Source of the DNA: Carposina sasakii
Taxonomy: Eukaryota; Arthropoda; Insecta; Lepidoptera; Carposinidae
Direction: 5' to 3'
Length of the DNA stretch: 64,000 nucleotides
NCBI GenBank assembly: GCA_014607495.2
Contig: CP053161.1
Span: 2,170,001 to 2,234,000, forward strand
The notes beneath the pieces are model-generated. The model ran no database searches. It was not told where the DNA came from and saw only the letters and a program-made list of their open reading frames with translations. The position numbers and the translations under genes were made by a program. Positions 47,837-59,759 of this stretch are shown in pieces; position 1 is the first letter of the stretch; each line of letters begins with the position of its first letter.

Positions 47837-48834
47837 ATAATTATGTTCACGTTACTCATTTATTAATTTCAATTTACGTGTAATAAAGAGGCAAAAGTTA
47901 ATGTGTAATAAGTAATAACTAAAGTGGTAAATTAAGATTACATAGTTTTATAAATTTTATACTCGATATTTTGATAACTTTAATCCACTTAAATTCAAAT
48001 TGTGTTAAAACTTATCTGCGAAATTTATTGTTAACGAATCTCTTATTTAAACCATATCATGCAGAGACAATAATAATCTACTTAAATGCAAATAAAATTT
48101 GTTTTCATACACTATGAATATTAGTCAGATCTCCTATTCTCATTTATAATATATTTATGTGTATACTCTTTACAAGGACAACGTGATAGTAGAATCATGC
48201 GGTGTGTCAGACCTAATGTTGGTTTTGCCATAAAGGAGAACTGTGTAGCAGCTCTCCTGGATTTCGTCTTTAGGCGACCTTAACTCTTATTAGCTCCACG
48301 TAGCCTACTATTAAGCCCCGTGTCGCCAACTTATGCCTGACAGACCGGAACAAATCGCACCTTGGGATGGTGACCGTTGCCAAAGTAAAAGCTTTGCGAT
48401 TTAATTTTTTAGGTTGTTTAAATTCACCTCCCTTTTTGTTTTTATTTTTTATTTATTTATTAACTTTAAAATTATACAGTTGTTGGTTTGGTAGCGGTTT
48501 CATTTTGGGGTGCAAACATAGAAAGTAACATATAAAAAGACCATCGACTAAATGATTTTGAATTTGAATTAGATATTTTATAAACCACAACTTTATCAAA
48601 TGTCATCTTGTAAAGAGGCGATATGATAGTTTTCAAGATGTAAGTCAAATATGTAGCTAAATTACAGCAAAAATGTAAACATTTTGTGTATTTTATATTA
48701 AAATAGGGTAATGTAAATAGCAATAAGACTTGAGTGCTATATGTATATCATACAGTCGTATGAATACTTTTTTGGATAAGTTTTTTTAGTGTATAGTTGT
48801 AGGTAGTTTGTATTCAATTGGTTGATATGAGCGG

Positions 48835-48999
48835 TCCCCTTATTACCTAACTAGCAAAAGCAAAGCGATAGCTTGCTTGTCAAATTCGTATTACGTAAAA
48901 TGAATTTCAAAGGAACTTTGACATTTCAAGGCGAATATTGTACAATTTTCGCTATCGCTTTGCTTCGGCTTTGCTATTGCAAATTAGGTAATTAGGGGG
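48835..48999. mobile_element. inverted-repeat MITE, single copy in window
   Basis: ccccttattacctaactagc…aaagcgatagc at the left is mirrored by gctatcgctttgctt…ttaggtaattaggggg at the right, about 165 bp. Confidence 0.7.
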
Positions 49000-51924
49000 C
49001 AGGTTATTGTATTTCTGCTAATCGTCGGTGTCCAGACTAATACAAACTTATTTGCTGGATAGGTGACCTTACTTGGACTGATCACAATCATCAGTCGTCG
49101 GATTCGAGTGTCAGTGAAGGGTGTAAGGTCCGATGCTAGACGTAAATCAGTTGAGTACAAGCTCTTTTTATGCTAAAGTCTGTGATACAGATACAAGCCT
49201 TATTATCTAAACAGTAATTATTGAAACTGTGTTATTACAGTCAGCTTAAAACGTTTCTTTGATAGATACTCCATAATTGGCTGTCAAAAGTGTTTATTGT
49301 GTGTCTTGCAATAATGTCACTTCGAGCAACGAGGGAGCCATTTACAACCAAAAGTTGAATCTGTAATAACACTGGCAAAAATGTTAAACAATCTGATCAC
49401 ATTAAAAAGGTATATACGATTGATTTTACAGTTACATTTGATAATACTATATTAAATCATGCACAATAGAAGCAAATTAATGTCAGCTCTAACTTTTCTT
49501 AGATTCAGTTTAGCACCATGAGAAAATGTTTCGAAACACAATGCTTGTAAGATTAGTACATATTATTTAATTAAGTATGTTTTTATTTATTTGGCCACAC
49601 TTGCACCGACTATCAAAATTTCGGATAGTTCGTTATTGAATTATTGTCATACATGCTATCTCTTTCGATTTATTTAAAAAATAACGAGACAGCATATGTG
49701 TTCATCAGGGATCATAAATTATCCAATATATTGATATTTTGGTTATCTAATAAATTGACATTTGGTGCAAGTTGCCCTTCTGTATGCTTATGATATCAGT
49801 TGATTTGTTTTGTTGTAACTGAAAGTTTATATTTGTCAAAAGTTTTTTATTTATGTTTTTTATCGATTAGCAATATATTTTATATACATTTACGATTTTT
49901 ATTCAAAGTACTGAAGCCCAGCTAAATCGATTCTACAGTAGTTGCACCGAAATCACAGAATACTAACCTAATTGCTTACCTAAACAAAAGGAAACAGCCC
50001 TGAAACACACACCATAATCTTTCATACTCCTGTATCGTCTAACTTTTATGACAGTTCATAGTGAGCGATCATTTTTTCAAACTTAACAAATTGAAGTGGC
50101 ATGTCTCAAGACAGTTTGGCAACATAAACATACATGCCATGCCACTTCCTGTTCATTAAGTTTCAATGAGTGATCTTCATTGTGATTTACTGCCAAAAAG
50201 ATAGCCGATTGGCCTGCTGAAGATCAGAGCAGAAGATGAACATACATACAGGGCCCTAGAACAAAAGTAAAATTCCTATTGTGAATGTAAGTATAGACTC
50301 TTTTAACAATGGTTAGAATTCTGTTACACATCTGATTTACCAAACGCACTATAGGTGCCTTCCTATTGGAGGAAGTCATGTTCGAGTTTTTATTCACTTT
50401 CCCTATCTATTTTTGAAGCAAACCTTATTTTTTCTTACTAAATTACTCAATACATTGCACACACATTTATAGTATGTAGGTACATACATACAGGGTGATT
50501 TTTGGGGTAGTCCCTTTCTTCTCCGAATATCGATCGTCCAAAAATCATAATCCCTAACAAGTTTGCTATAATCATCACTTTCCATAATGTTCGCGTATAC
50601 GAAATTGTATATTACCTAATTCTAATATTTTGGTGCCATAAAATCGGGTGCTATAATGATTAGATGTCCTAATTTTTCTTGCAGAAATTGCTAGAAATCT
50701 GTCTAGAGCCTTATTTAAAACATAAAATTAACCAGGCAAATATTGATATGGCGACTTCAGACCATTATTCAGAAGCGAAAAACAACTGAAAACTTTTGCA
50801 GGAAAATTCCTTAATTTTCCAACATTTTTTAAATTTCGTATTTCAGGAAAAAATTGTGTAGTTCGTTTAAGTAGGGCTTAGATAATGACTTCAAGACAAA
50901 ATTTTAACCTATGGATAATAAAAAAAAAAAATTGGTCTCAAAAAAGTTCAAAATCCCAATGGAGAGTCACAAGTGGTCCAAAAAACTGCAATGTGTCACA
51001 TAATAACCAATTCGCCCGATACAATTGGCGCGAAAAGGTAACATTGCGGATAATCAAATTCAAACTTCCTGCGAATAATAACACTGTCGTATAAATTAAA
51101 ACAATGGTACTTGTTCACTTGTTCAGTATTTCAGTATTTGCCTGGCTGTCACACACACCTGTAGGTATAACAATAGTTTCAAAATAAGTCACGCTTTTAT
51201 CTAAAAGATAATTTTGCCAGTCTTTATTTCCAATCCACGCGGACCCAGTTGAGCAGACTTCAATAATGTTTTCTCAAAACTCAAGATTGATCGATCGTGT
51301 TTTTGAGGCACATTCATTTTACTTGGTAAAGTTATAAGATTGATTTACCCATGGGAATTAACCCTGTCATGGACCATTCCGCCTGCTTTTAAATTAAATG
51401 TGACTTTACAAATAAAAATAAATTTTGGTGTTTGGTTAATTTTGCGTCCTATGTAAAATTAACATAAAACAAAAATTCCACATGAAAGGTTGAAAGTAAG
51501 AAAAGAAAAAATTAGGCTATATTTATTTTTTTATATTTATGTTACTTTTATGTAAGTAGCGAGAAGAAGAGTTAACATGGATTAGATAGATAGGTAGGTA
51601 CCTAGGTACATAAAATTTTTTTTTTGTTATTGTGCATTTTTCGCAAAGTTGTTTCAGCTATGGGAAGTCATTGTTGGCTTCCTAGGTAAAACAGCAAATT
51701 CAATTATGTATTACCAAAAATGGGAACCTAGGTAATGGGGTATGTGCCTAGTAAGGATGTGAAACGATACATCGTTTTCGGTAGGCACTTGCTAAATCTA
51801 CCTTTATTCCGAAAGTAGAATCATTATAGTCGCAGCATGCTTTATTCGAGACGTATTAAGTTTTGAATAAGTAATATTCTTATAAAACTCAAACTCAACC
51901 CAAGAGCCAACTACGTGAATGTGC
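49000..51924. other. intergenic, little recognised
   Basis: No gene. 49090-49140 is a degraded copy of the sequence at the ends of the 55.5 kb hairpin (ggattcgagtgtcagtgaagggtgtaagg). 50048-50225 is a hairpin element, listed separately. The rest is AT-rich and unassigned. Confidence 0.5.
50048..50225. repeat. hairpin MITE-like element, copy 2
   Basis: gacagttcatagtgagcgatc…aacttaa…gaagtggcatg is mirrored by catgccacttc…ttaagtttcaatgagtgatc. The tail gatagccgattggcctgctgaag is shared with 5734-5898. Confidence 0.65.
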
Positions 51925-51932
51925 TACTAACC

Positions 51933-52254
51933 CAGTGTTGCCAGATCGTACATTGCGAAATGATCTTATATTTGTTGAAAAAAATTATTGTGTTTTTATC
52001 GCATGATAGAATATATGGACAAGGTATGAAATCCTAGCCCCCCCCCCCGCTCACGAGTTGGAATTTAGTGGATTTTAGGGGTAAATTTCAAAATTCTTGG
52101 GGGTAAAATTGAGTGTTTAAAAAATATCGTAGATTTGACAAATATATCGTAGAACTTGAACGAATTATCGTGCGATACCTAATTTTAATTTTTATGGCAT
52201 GGCACTCAAATTTATCGTGGATCTACGATAATTATCGTGCATCTGGTAACGCTG
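51933..52254. mobile_element. hAT-type MITE with exact 8-bp target duplication
   Basis: 322 bp. Ends CAGTGTTGCCAGAT and (inverted) ATCTGGTAACGCTG. TACTAACC stands at 51925-51932 and again at 52255-52262. Internal atcgtagat/tatcgtg motifs recur; a run of C at about 52038-52048. Non-coding. Confidence 0.88.
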
Positions 52255-52449
52255 TACTAACCTAAGTATTATTTACTTCAGATAGCCTATCTAAAGAATA
52301 AGGTTGATGCCGTCTCTATCATGTTCAAGTTTCAGAGGCTATCTGACGATTGGAAAAATCGGCCCTTAATCTTAAATTATTTATTTATCCACTCCGATAT
52401 AAAGTACTTGTACCTGATGAAGTGACATCAGAATTTATAGCTTACCTAA

Positions 52450-52800
52450 TCTAGTAAAACCATCCTTTCTACCCCAATTGCATGATTCATCCAAACCTTC
52501 GTCATTCAACGTCGCACGTGTCATTCCGAATTTAACCGCGCAAGTATTAATTAAAATGTCACCGAGCGAAGCTGGAGGCCGCGTCGGTGGAAACGCGGTA
52601 TCAAATGAAACATCTCCGACGGCGGCGCGTTTCAAGTCCTAGCCGGCTTTGATCTCGCCGCGCCGACAATCCGCTCCACTACTTATCGACTCAGATTTAT
52701 TGTGATTCGGAGCCTGCGGTCCGCGGGGAGTCGATCGCCAAGTACTCGAATGTGTATTCATGGTATATAAGTGAGAGCAAAAGTGATTTGCGCGTGCGGC
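52450..52800. promoter_or_regulatory. CpG-rich unique block with TATA box
   Basis: GC- and CpG-rich for this region, with no repeat hallmarks. On the plus strand TATATAAG at 52764-52771 is followed about 30 bp later by gcgtgcggcgg. On the minus strand an open stretch (52635 to 52435) ends next to a donor-like TTAG|GTAAGC near 52445. It shares the phrase ctttgatctcgccgc with 60085-60100. Could be a promoter or enhancer of a non-coding RNA or of a neighbouring gene outside the window. Confidence 0.35.
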
Positions 52801-52880
52801 GGTAACTTAGCAGATTTGGTTACTGATACGACCGTTTTAAAGGAGTTTTGAAGCTCGAGTTTTATTTAACCCTAATTATT

Positions 52881-52950
52881 TACTAGTGGACGTCCGCGAC
52901 TCAATTCAAGTGGACTGCAGAAAAAACAAAATGTAGAAATTATTCGGGAT
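52881..52950 (-). repeat. RTE/SINE-type repeat, copy 4 (fragment)
   Basis: tactagtggacgtccgcgac … ggactgcagaaaaaacaaaatgt … ttcgggataaaatg: the 3' end only. A second degraded RTE-like piece is at 53178-53240 (gcgacttcgtccgcgtaaatg). Confidence 0.65.
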
Positions 52951-53239
52951 AAAATGTAACTTATGTCCTTTCTTTTTCTTGAGTTCATAAAAGGTCATTT
53001 ACAAATGTGGGTAGTAAAACTTTTTATATCTATAGGAGCGAAATATAAAATAAGTAATGTAGAGTCTCTACGAAATATAGCTAAATATGCACCGTCACGT
53101 TTTAAATAATATTGCAGAGCTTTCAAATCTTAGTCCATTGAATCAGGCCTTTCGGAAGTTAAAATTTTATAGAGCTACTAGCGGCCTCCTGCGACTTCGT
53201 CCGCGTAAATGAGGATTTCGTATCAGTATTGCATTCATG

Positions 53240-55507
53240 TGAAGCCGAAGCGGGTCGCTAGTATAAAACTATGTAAAAACATAAAAACCTTCCTCTTTTT
53301 ATTACTTTATCTATTTAATAAAGCCGCACCAAAATCCGTTGCGTAGTTTTAAAGATGTAAGCATACATAGAGACGACAGTGGGGAGCGACTCTACGTACC
53401 TACGTATTGCATGGTAGCTTAAGTGCTCGGATCTGGTTTCGCATCGCGACTTGCGGTTGCCTGGAATTGCAAATCATGGGTTTCATATTTAAGAGTCAGC
53501 AGATAGTGTAGGGCGAACACCAATTGAAAACTTTAAAAGCTTTTAAAATTGCGATTCGAAGCTCATCTAGACACGTAGCGTGTCAAGCCAAGTTCAAGCA
53601 AACAGAACTGGCACACACACCCATTAATATATTATGGAAATATGGCATCTATCTACCCTGTTGATTGTAGTATCACATTACTTTAGTGAATTGTATTCAG
53701 CCACTGACATAATACACAGTAGGTACCTACATACCTCCATACTTTATACCTACGATGAATACGTTCCTTATCATACTTCCTATCATCTGAGAATGATATC
53801 CTGCCTTTTATTATAAGGTCACGTGAATATATTCTCAGTGTACAACTTGGTACTTGGGACGAAATGGGGCCACTACTAGTAAAAATAAATTACCTAAGAA
53901 CCATTACAATGACTCTATTACATAATCATGTAAAACGCTTCAGTCTGTGTAAAAACTGACAGCAAAATAAGGTTTACGTTTACGGTTACCTAAAGACGAA
54001 ATCACAGATATTGTTATCTCTTAGATTTCTACAGTAGGTACGAGCAAACGAGTAAGTAGAAGGTTTCTACGAAAATTTACGAGGCGGCGACGTAGACGTA
54101 TCTGCTCGTAGTAAAACTGCCTCAGTTAAACAATCTCAACTAGCTAAAATTAGGGATTTAGTGAAGGTAAATAGTTATATCCTTTGCACTGCATGATTAT
54201 CGTACCTGAAAGTAGGTTTTTTTTTTTTACTTTAATGTCATACCTATACTAGCACTAACTATAGCACTAACACACAGTGAAAAGCTTGTGTTGTGTGACC
54301 CATTTATAGATAAATAACTATGAGAAATAAGCTGTTTTTCTTCCTTTATTTAAGTTTTATGACGTTTTATGCTTCTATGGCTATGCGTGTCGAAATTTAA
54401 CAGGCAAATTTAGGAGATACTATATTTCTCGTTCTACCAGAGCTAATCTGGGTATAACTTAGCTAAAAGTAAGAACATGTATAACAGTTGTCTCTATAAA
54501 TGTACCTCTGCCATAACCTATTCTACAAGTGAGTATTTTTTACCTCCTCACCGACTGCCGGCACCGACGGAGGCGGTAAAAACTGCCTATTGATAACTGA
54601 GTGACTAGCTATTTATTACTTGTTACTATTGTACAGTCATTACGGAGCAGCTACTGGTTTTTATTTGTACGTAATTTGAAAAAGGTAGTAAGGATTTTTT
54701 TCATACTTAAAGAAAATCCTTTTCGACTGGTATGTTAGGTATGGGATAGAAGCAAAAATTTTTGAACATTCACATTCGTCAGTCCTGCTTTTCACCAATA
54801 GGTACTTACTTACCTACCTCACCTCATAATCTTTCTACCCCATAGAATACACATTCGCTTCGTTCTTCTACTATTGCTCAGCGCGAGCAAAATTTTCTTG
54901 ATATGCTACTGGTTAACAGTGACGGTCAAATCTGTGCCTTATGCGAAATTATAACTGTAATTTTTTTATAACAAACTTATGCGTAATCTATGATCTGCCC
55001 TTATCCCACCCCATACTTAAACTATGATCGTTTCGCCACAATGTTGTTTTCTTTAGAAACCCATAGGTAGAAACAGCTTAAGAAAGACTCATGGCCTGCA
55101 TACCTGACGGTAACCCTCTTAAAGAATATTCAAGTAATATTTTTTACAAAATTCAAATGTAGAAGTACCTACCTAATACCTACTCATATACATATTTGAG
55201 GTTTATTCAGAAATATGAGTCATACAATCTAGTTTTCTATGAACGCAGGTGTGGGAATTTGGCGGCCACTATCGTTTTGACAACTTTACACCAAGTACTT
55301 ACCTAATAATTGCTATATGATTCATAAAACAACTGCAATAAAAACTTCATGCAAAAGTAGGTGCCGCTGAAATCAGATATAGGTAAGTAAGTGGAAAATT
55401 AAATTACACCTTCATGAAACTCATGAAGTTGGCATTTTTGATTAAATTTTTAGTTTATATTTTATAAATGAAATTGTATTAGGCGTTACAATTCGGAAGT
55501 TCAAACA
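53240..55507. other. intergenic, no recognised feature
   Basis: AT-rich, no gene. Fragments near 54290-54310 (ttgtgttgtgtgacccattt) resemble the SINE tail at 58355 and 59150. Confidence 0.4.
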
Positions 55508-55996
55508 TTCACTATGGGTGCGCCCACCACCGGGCCCTACACCCTCCACTGACCCTCGGATCTGATAACTCATAATTGCGATAACAGGCACTTGCACTAA
55601 CTACAATCGCCATGAGAAACCAGACCCGAGCACCTAGCATGCAAGACGATACATTGCACCATTCCGAAATCAAAAACTAGATAAATAATCTACATATGTT
55701 TCGCCAACAACCGTTATGTGTTGGGTTTTAGAGGTTCATAGTAATTAGTGGTTTACTAATTTACTAATTTCTATAATCCTGAGGATGCCACGGTTGTTGG
55801 CGAAACATATGTAGATTATTTATCTAGTTTTTGATTTCGGAATGGTGCAATGTATCGTCTTGCATGCTAGGTGCTCGGGTCTGGTTTCTCATGGCGATTG
55901 TAGTTGGTGCAAGTGCCTGTTGTCGCAATTATGAGTTATCAGATCCGAGGGTCAGTGGAGGGTGTAGGGCCCGGTGGTGGGCGCACCCATAGTGAA
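55508..55996. repeat. 206-bp near-perfect inverted repeat (fold-back)
   Basis: Left arm 55508-55713, right arm 55791-55996, each 206 nt, loop 77 nt. Comparing the arms by eye I find two differences, both giving U:G pairs in plus-strand RNA, so a transcript could pair along the whole arm. The outer ~50 bp (gggccctacaccctccactgaccctcggatctg) recurs as fragments at 62646-62705 and 49090-49140, so the arms come from a dispersed element. No open frame. Confidence 0.9.
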
Positions 55997-56389
55997 GTTT
56001 ATATTTTATAATTACCATTTTAACTGTTATATTCTGTAATACTTTTGTCGCTAAACTGTGTTTTTAATGCCAGCTAAAATTTCATCTCAACCCTTAGTAG
56101 GGAATGGCATCGGAACAGGAAAGAAAATGTAAGTTTAAGCAGACGATAAGTCTACGTCTACGCTAGTTAAAAATGTTGATAAATAACAAAAAATACCGCA
56201 TGTATAATCTATGAGAAATCGATTTCAAGAATCTCCAGTAGAGCCAGATGGATGTGTGTTTTTATCTATAAAATATTTTCTCGTTTAAAATTCTGTTAAA
56301 TATCCAATTGTCCTCAAAAATAAATCAGTTTTATTGAGTAATCCACATATTTTAATGCACACATTTGTAATTCTAATTCCAGTTTATCC

Positions 56390-56900
56390 GTTACAGGTGT
56401 GACGGACTCCCAGCTAAGTAGAATATAATTGGCGGGCGGCAGAACATCGTTCAAAGCCGGAGCTCGCCTGTAAAAATGCCATCGCAAAGGCAGCCGCTAC
56501 AATAAGCCCTTTGACAGTCGTACCACCTTTATGTTATGATGCCGACTCTGATATACAACATCATTAAACTCACTTTATCGACTCGCATACATCTAGCTCC
56601 TCACTAAATCAGGGAATCTAAAAGAAACGCCACCACCGCGGCACCTACAAACAACCCGAGAGAATAAACGATTTGAACCATTAAAATCTTTTATAGATGA
56701 TTATTCAATCTCATTTAGGACTTTGTCTGACGGCCTCTTTAAAAGCGGTCCATAAAAGATTATAATGCAGCTCATTTTTCATAACAATGAACGGCTTTAA
56801 TAAGAGTTTTTATTCAATGTTTATTAAATTATTACGGGCTGAGCAGGGAATTTAAAATTTGTTTTGTGTGTGTCGGCCCTTAGTGGGGTTCCTAAGCGTT
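56390..56900. promoter_or_regulatory. candidate conserved non-coding element
   Basis: Unlike its AT-rich, repeat-laden surroundings, this block has balanced composition and no repeat hallmarks. It contains clustered motifs such as ccataaaagattataatg, tttaatgg-type and caataatgaac/aacaatg, which resemble homeodomain and Sox binding sites. A splice-acceptor-like ttatccgttacag stands at its left edge, but all frames after it close quickly. Suggestive only. Confidence 0.3.
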
Positions 56901-57308
56901 TCGATTGGATCGAATTACCCGTTACAGATTCTGGGCTTTTTGCGTCTTCCCTTTTCCGCGTTCAAATTACTTAATATTATTTTATTAACTGAATAAAAGC
57001 AGAAACGTTCAATTTAAATACGAGCATGCTTAAAATGTAAAATTTATATATACCTATATAGCTTCACACTAATTTTCTGACTATGAGGAAACAAGAAACT
57101 GAAAAATTTTTAATATAACGGTACACGTCCTTGTCGGATGTATATCGAAAATTATACACATCTATAGTCATCCCAATGTAAGTATCTGTTAAAAATCCAA
57201 TGTGAGTAAGATTAAACATATTTTTTTCTATCCCTGAAAACTTCGACACTTTGTAATACTAAATTATCGACCTTTGGTAGGCTTATTTATTCTATCATTT
57301 ATCTATAC

Positions 57309-58288
57309 CAGGGGTTCCCAAACTTTTGACGTGAAACGTCTTTAAAATCGCGCCGACACATACGGGTACCAGGTTTAAAAACTGGACCGTAACGAAAAGG
57401 TCTATATCATCGTACCTTAATAATTAAAAAACTATTGGTCTTAGAAACAAAAATGTGGTGTAAATATTTCACTTATATAGTCAGCTCGCTGTTATGACAT
57501 TGAGTTCGTGTCGGGGTCAAGCGGGGCGGCGGGGGAGGGATACTGCGATAACTGTGCGTTTACCGGCGCTCACGCTTGTTTCTATTCAGTGTAACTCGTG
57601 ACTCCGACTTTATAGCGTGGTGATTCTTTCGTGTGTTTGTCAAGTTTATTTGAACCGATTGATTTATACAAAAATAAGTGTAATTTGGACAGTATTTATA
57701 TCTATACTAATATTATAAAGCTGAAGAGTTTGTTTGTTTGTTTGTTTGGACGCGCTAATCTCAGGAACTACTGGTCTGATTTGAAAAATTCTTTCAGTGT
57801 TAGATAGCCCATTTACCAAGGAAGGCTACAGTCTATACAATAACCTGCCCGGCTTCGCACGGGTACAACGCCCCCTCACGCGGACGAAGTCGTGGGCGGC
57901 TGCTATTTAATTTAAAATAACCAGAAAGTGACAGTAAATATATAAACATTTGCTATGTATTTTATGTTTCTATTACGTACCTGTTCTTTTTTATTAAAAT
58001 ACTTAAAACAGCGTCCATCTTGTTTTCATTTCAATCTTTTACTTTAAAAGCGATTCGCTAACATAGACGTTTCACGTTAAAACCAACGGCCGTGTGCCCC
58101 GACACAGCCCCACCCGCTTTTTTTTCTCATAGACCACTTTTAAAAGTTAATTGGTTCTGGTGGACCCCCTGCAGGCCTATACAACATACGAATTCATTGT
58201 AAACCAACATTTTTACAACGTAGACAGACATCCATCGAGTCTCCTGTGGACCCCTGGGGGTCCACCTGGACCACTTTGGGAACCACTG
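57309..58288. mobile_element. hAT-type MITE interrupted by a 790-bp element
   Basis: Outer ends CAGGGGTTCCCAAA and TTTGGGAACCACTG belong to the same family as 34428-34614. Flanked by ATCTATAC at 57301-57308 and 58289-58296, an exact 8-bp duplication. The MITE is split after cccaaactttt by 57328-58117 and resumes tttctcatagaccac…, so the 790-bp element arrived later. Confidence 0.88.
57328..58117 (+). mobile_element. 790-bp composite element, copy B
   Basis: Reverse complement of 26254-27038; inserted in a T tract of the MITE, with TTTT on both sides. Begins GACGTGAAACGTCTTTAAAAT, ends CCCCACCCGC. Contains an RTE/SINE-like middle (57700-57900). Confidence 0.85.
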
Positions 58289-58547
58289 ATCTATACCAAC
58301 ACAGGTGGAAAATTAGGCTGATATTCAAATATATTCACACACCTAATCCCTAAGGTCTTGTGTTGTGGGTTAATTGTAGATAAAGTTATGAATATAATTC
58401 AGGACGTCGTAGTTAACTAAGATATAATTTAATTCAGGATGCTAAGATTAGTTTGTAAATTGTTCAAATAGCATTTGTAAAGTCCATGTTATACCTACGA
58501 TATACAAGTACCTGAATACCTATATAATATAAAATATCTATACAGGG

Positions 58548-58785
58548 GACAACAGTAAGGTTATGTTCAATGAAATGCTCTGAAAGAGCCCATTACAGAG
58601 AAAGCTGTACACAAGATTTGATTCCTCATAATTCCTTAGTAGTTTTAAGAATAATTTTGTCAAAGTGGAAAATATACATTGAATTTTGATTTTGTGTCTC
58701 TTGTGAACAGGTTCTCTATAATGCGCCATTTTCATGGTATTTCCCTTACATACTATACACCGTCTGTTACACCCTGTATACTATA
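58548..58785. repeat. repeat family R3, copy 3
   Basis: acaggttctctataatgcgcc and gtctgttacaccctgtatactat match 36455-36670 and 36066-36228. Confidence 0.55.
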
Positions 58786-59139
58786 TGAGAGCATAATATA
58801 CTGTGGGTTGCACGAACAAAAGCTTTATGTAGGTAGAGAGGGTTCAGTAATTACTCCATTGCTAGTGGTTTGCTAGTGGGCTATTAAGTATTCAGGGCTC
58901 ATCGATAGTAAGCCCACACAATCTTGAAGTAACCTATAGATAGACAATAGTAATTGTAAATTAGTTGTAATGCACTAAGGTAGAGGTAAGGTACAGTTCG
59001 ACCTCTAACAATAAAATCCTAATAAGTCCTAGCTAAGTTAGTAAAAAGTTTTATATGTTCGTATGATGGAATATTTAGATGCCACAATTTTTTTTTTCTC
59101 ACACACTACACAACACATTAACTTAGTCCCACATTAAGA

Positions 59140-59325
59140 TCCCTAAGGTCTTGTGTCGTGGGTACTATGTAACGGTATATAAATACATAGATAAGTATAG
59201 AAACATCCATGACTCGAAACAAATATCGATATTCATCATATCAATGTTTGCACCTACCGGGATTCGAACCCAGGACCTATGGCGTCGCAAGCAGGATCAG
59301 TACCTACTAGACCAATCGGCCGTCA
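59140..59325 (-). repeat. tRNA-derived SINE
   Basis: On the minus strand a pol III A box TGGTCTAGTAGG (59314-59303) is followed by a B box GGTTCGAATCC (59270-59260). A non-tRNA body follows, ending in a ccacgacacaagacctta(g)gg tail. The acceptor stem cannot pair, so it is not a functional tRNA. The tail also occurs at 58345-58372. Confidence 0.75.
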
Positions 59326-59759
59326 AATGTCAGTTACTCTTTCACGCATAAATTATCAAATTGATTTAAGTGTAGATAGACATATAATGTATGTATGTAA
59401 TGTAAAATGTAAAGGACACCTTGGCATAGTAAACATTTATCTCGCAATAAAAATACCCAATTTATGCGACCACCGCACCGGTTAAATATAGTTTTGCGTA
59501 GCCTTTATGCTCCATTCCCTTTTAGTTATCGCGTTTATTGAGGTTCTTGGAAAATGTTTCACCGAATAAGTTCACCCTGAAAATCCTGAAATAATAAATA
59601 GGCATACTATCGCTGGCTGGCCATAAATAACAAACAGGCTTTTTGATCTAAATTTTAATTCAGAATGGAATTTATTTATTATTAATTTATTAATATTTAC
59701 CACATATAATAATATTATCTCTACATCTGTACGACTGTCTATTTTAATATATAAAAAAA

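Noticed and set aside
59245..59320. Possible tRNA gene on the minus strand
   Set aside because: A and B boxes are present, but the acceptor stem does not pair and a SINE body follows.
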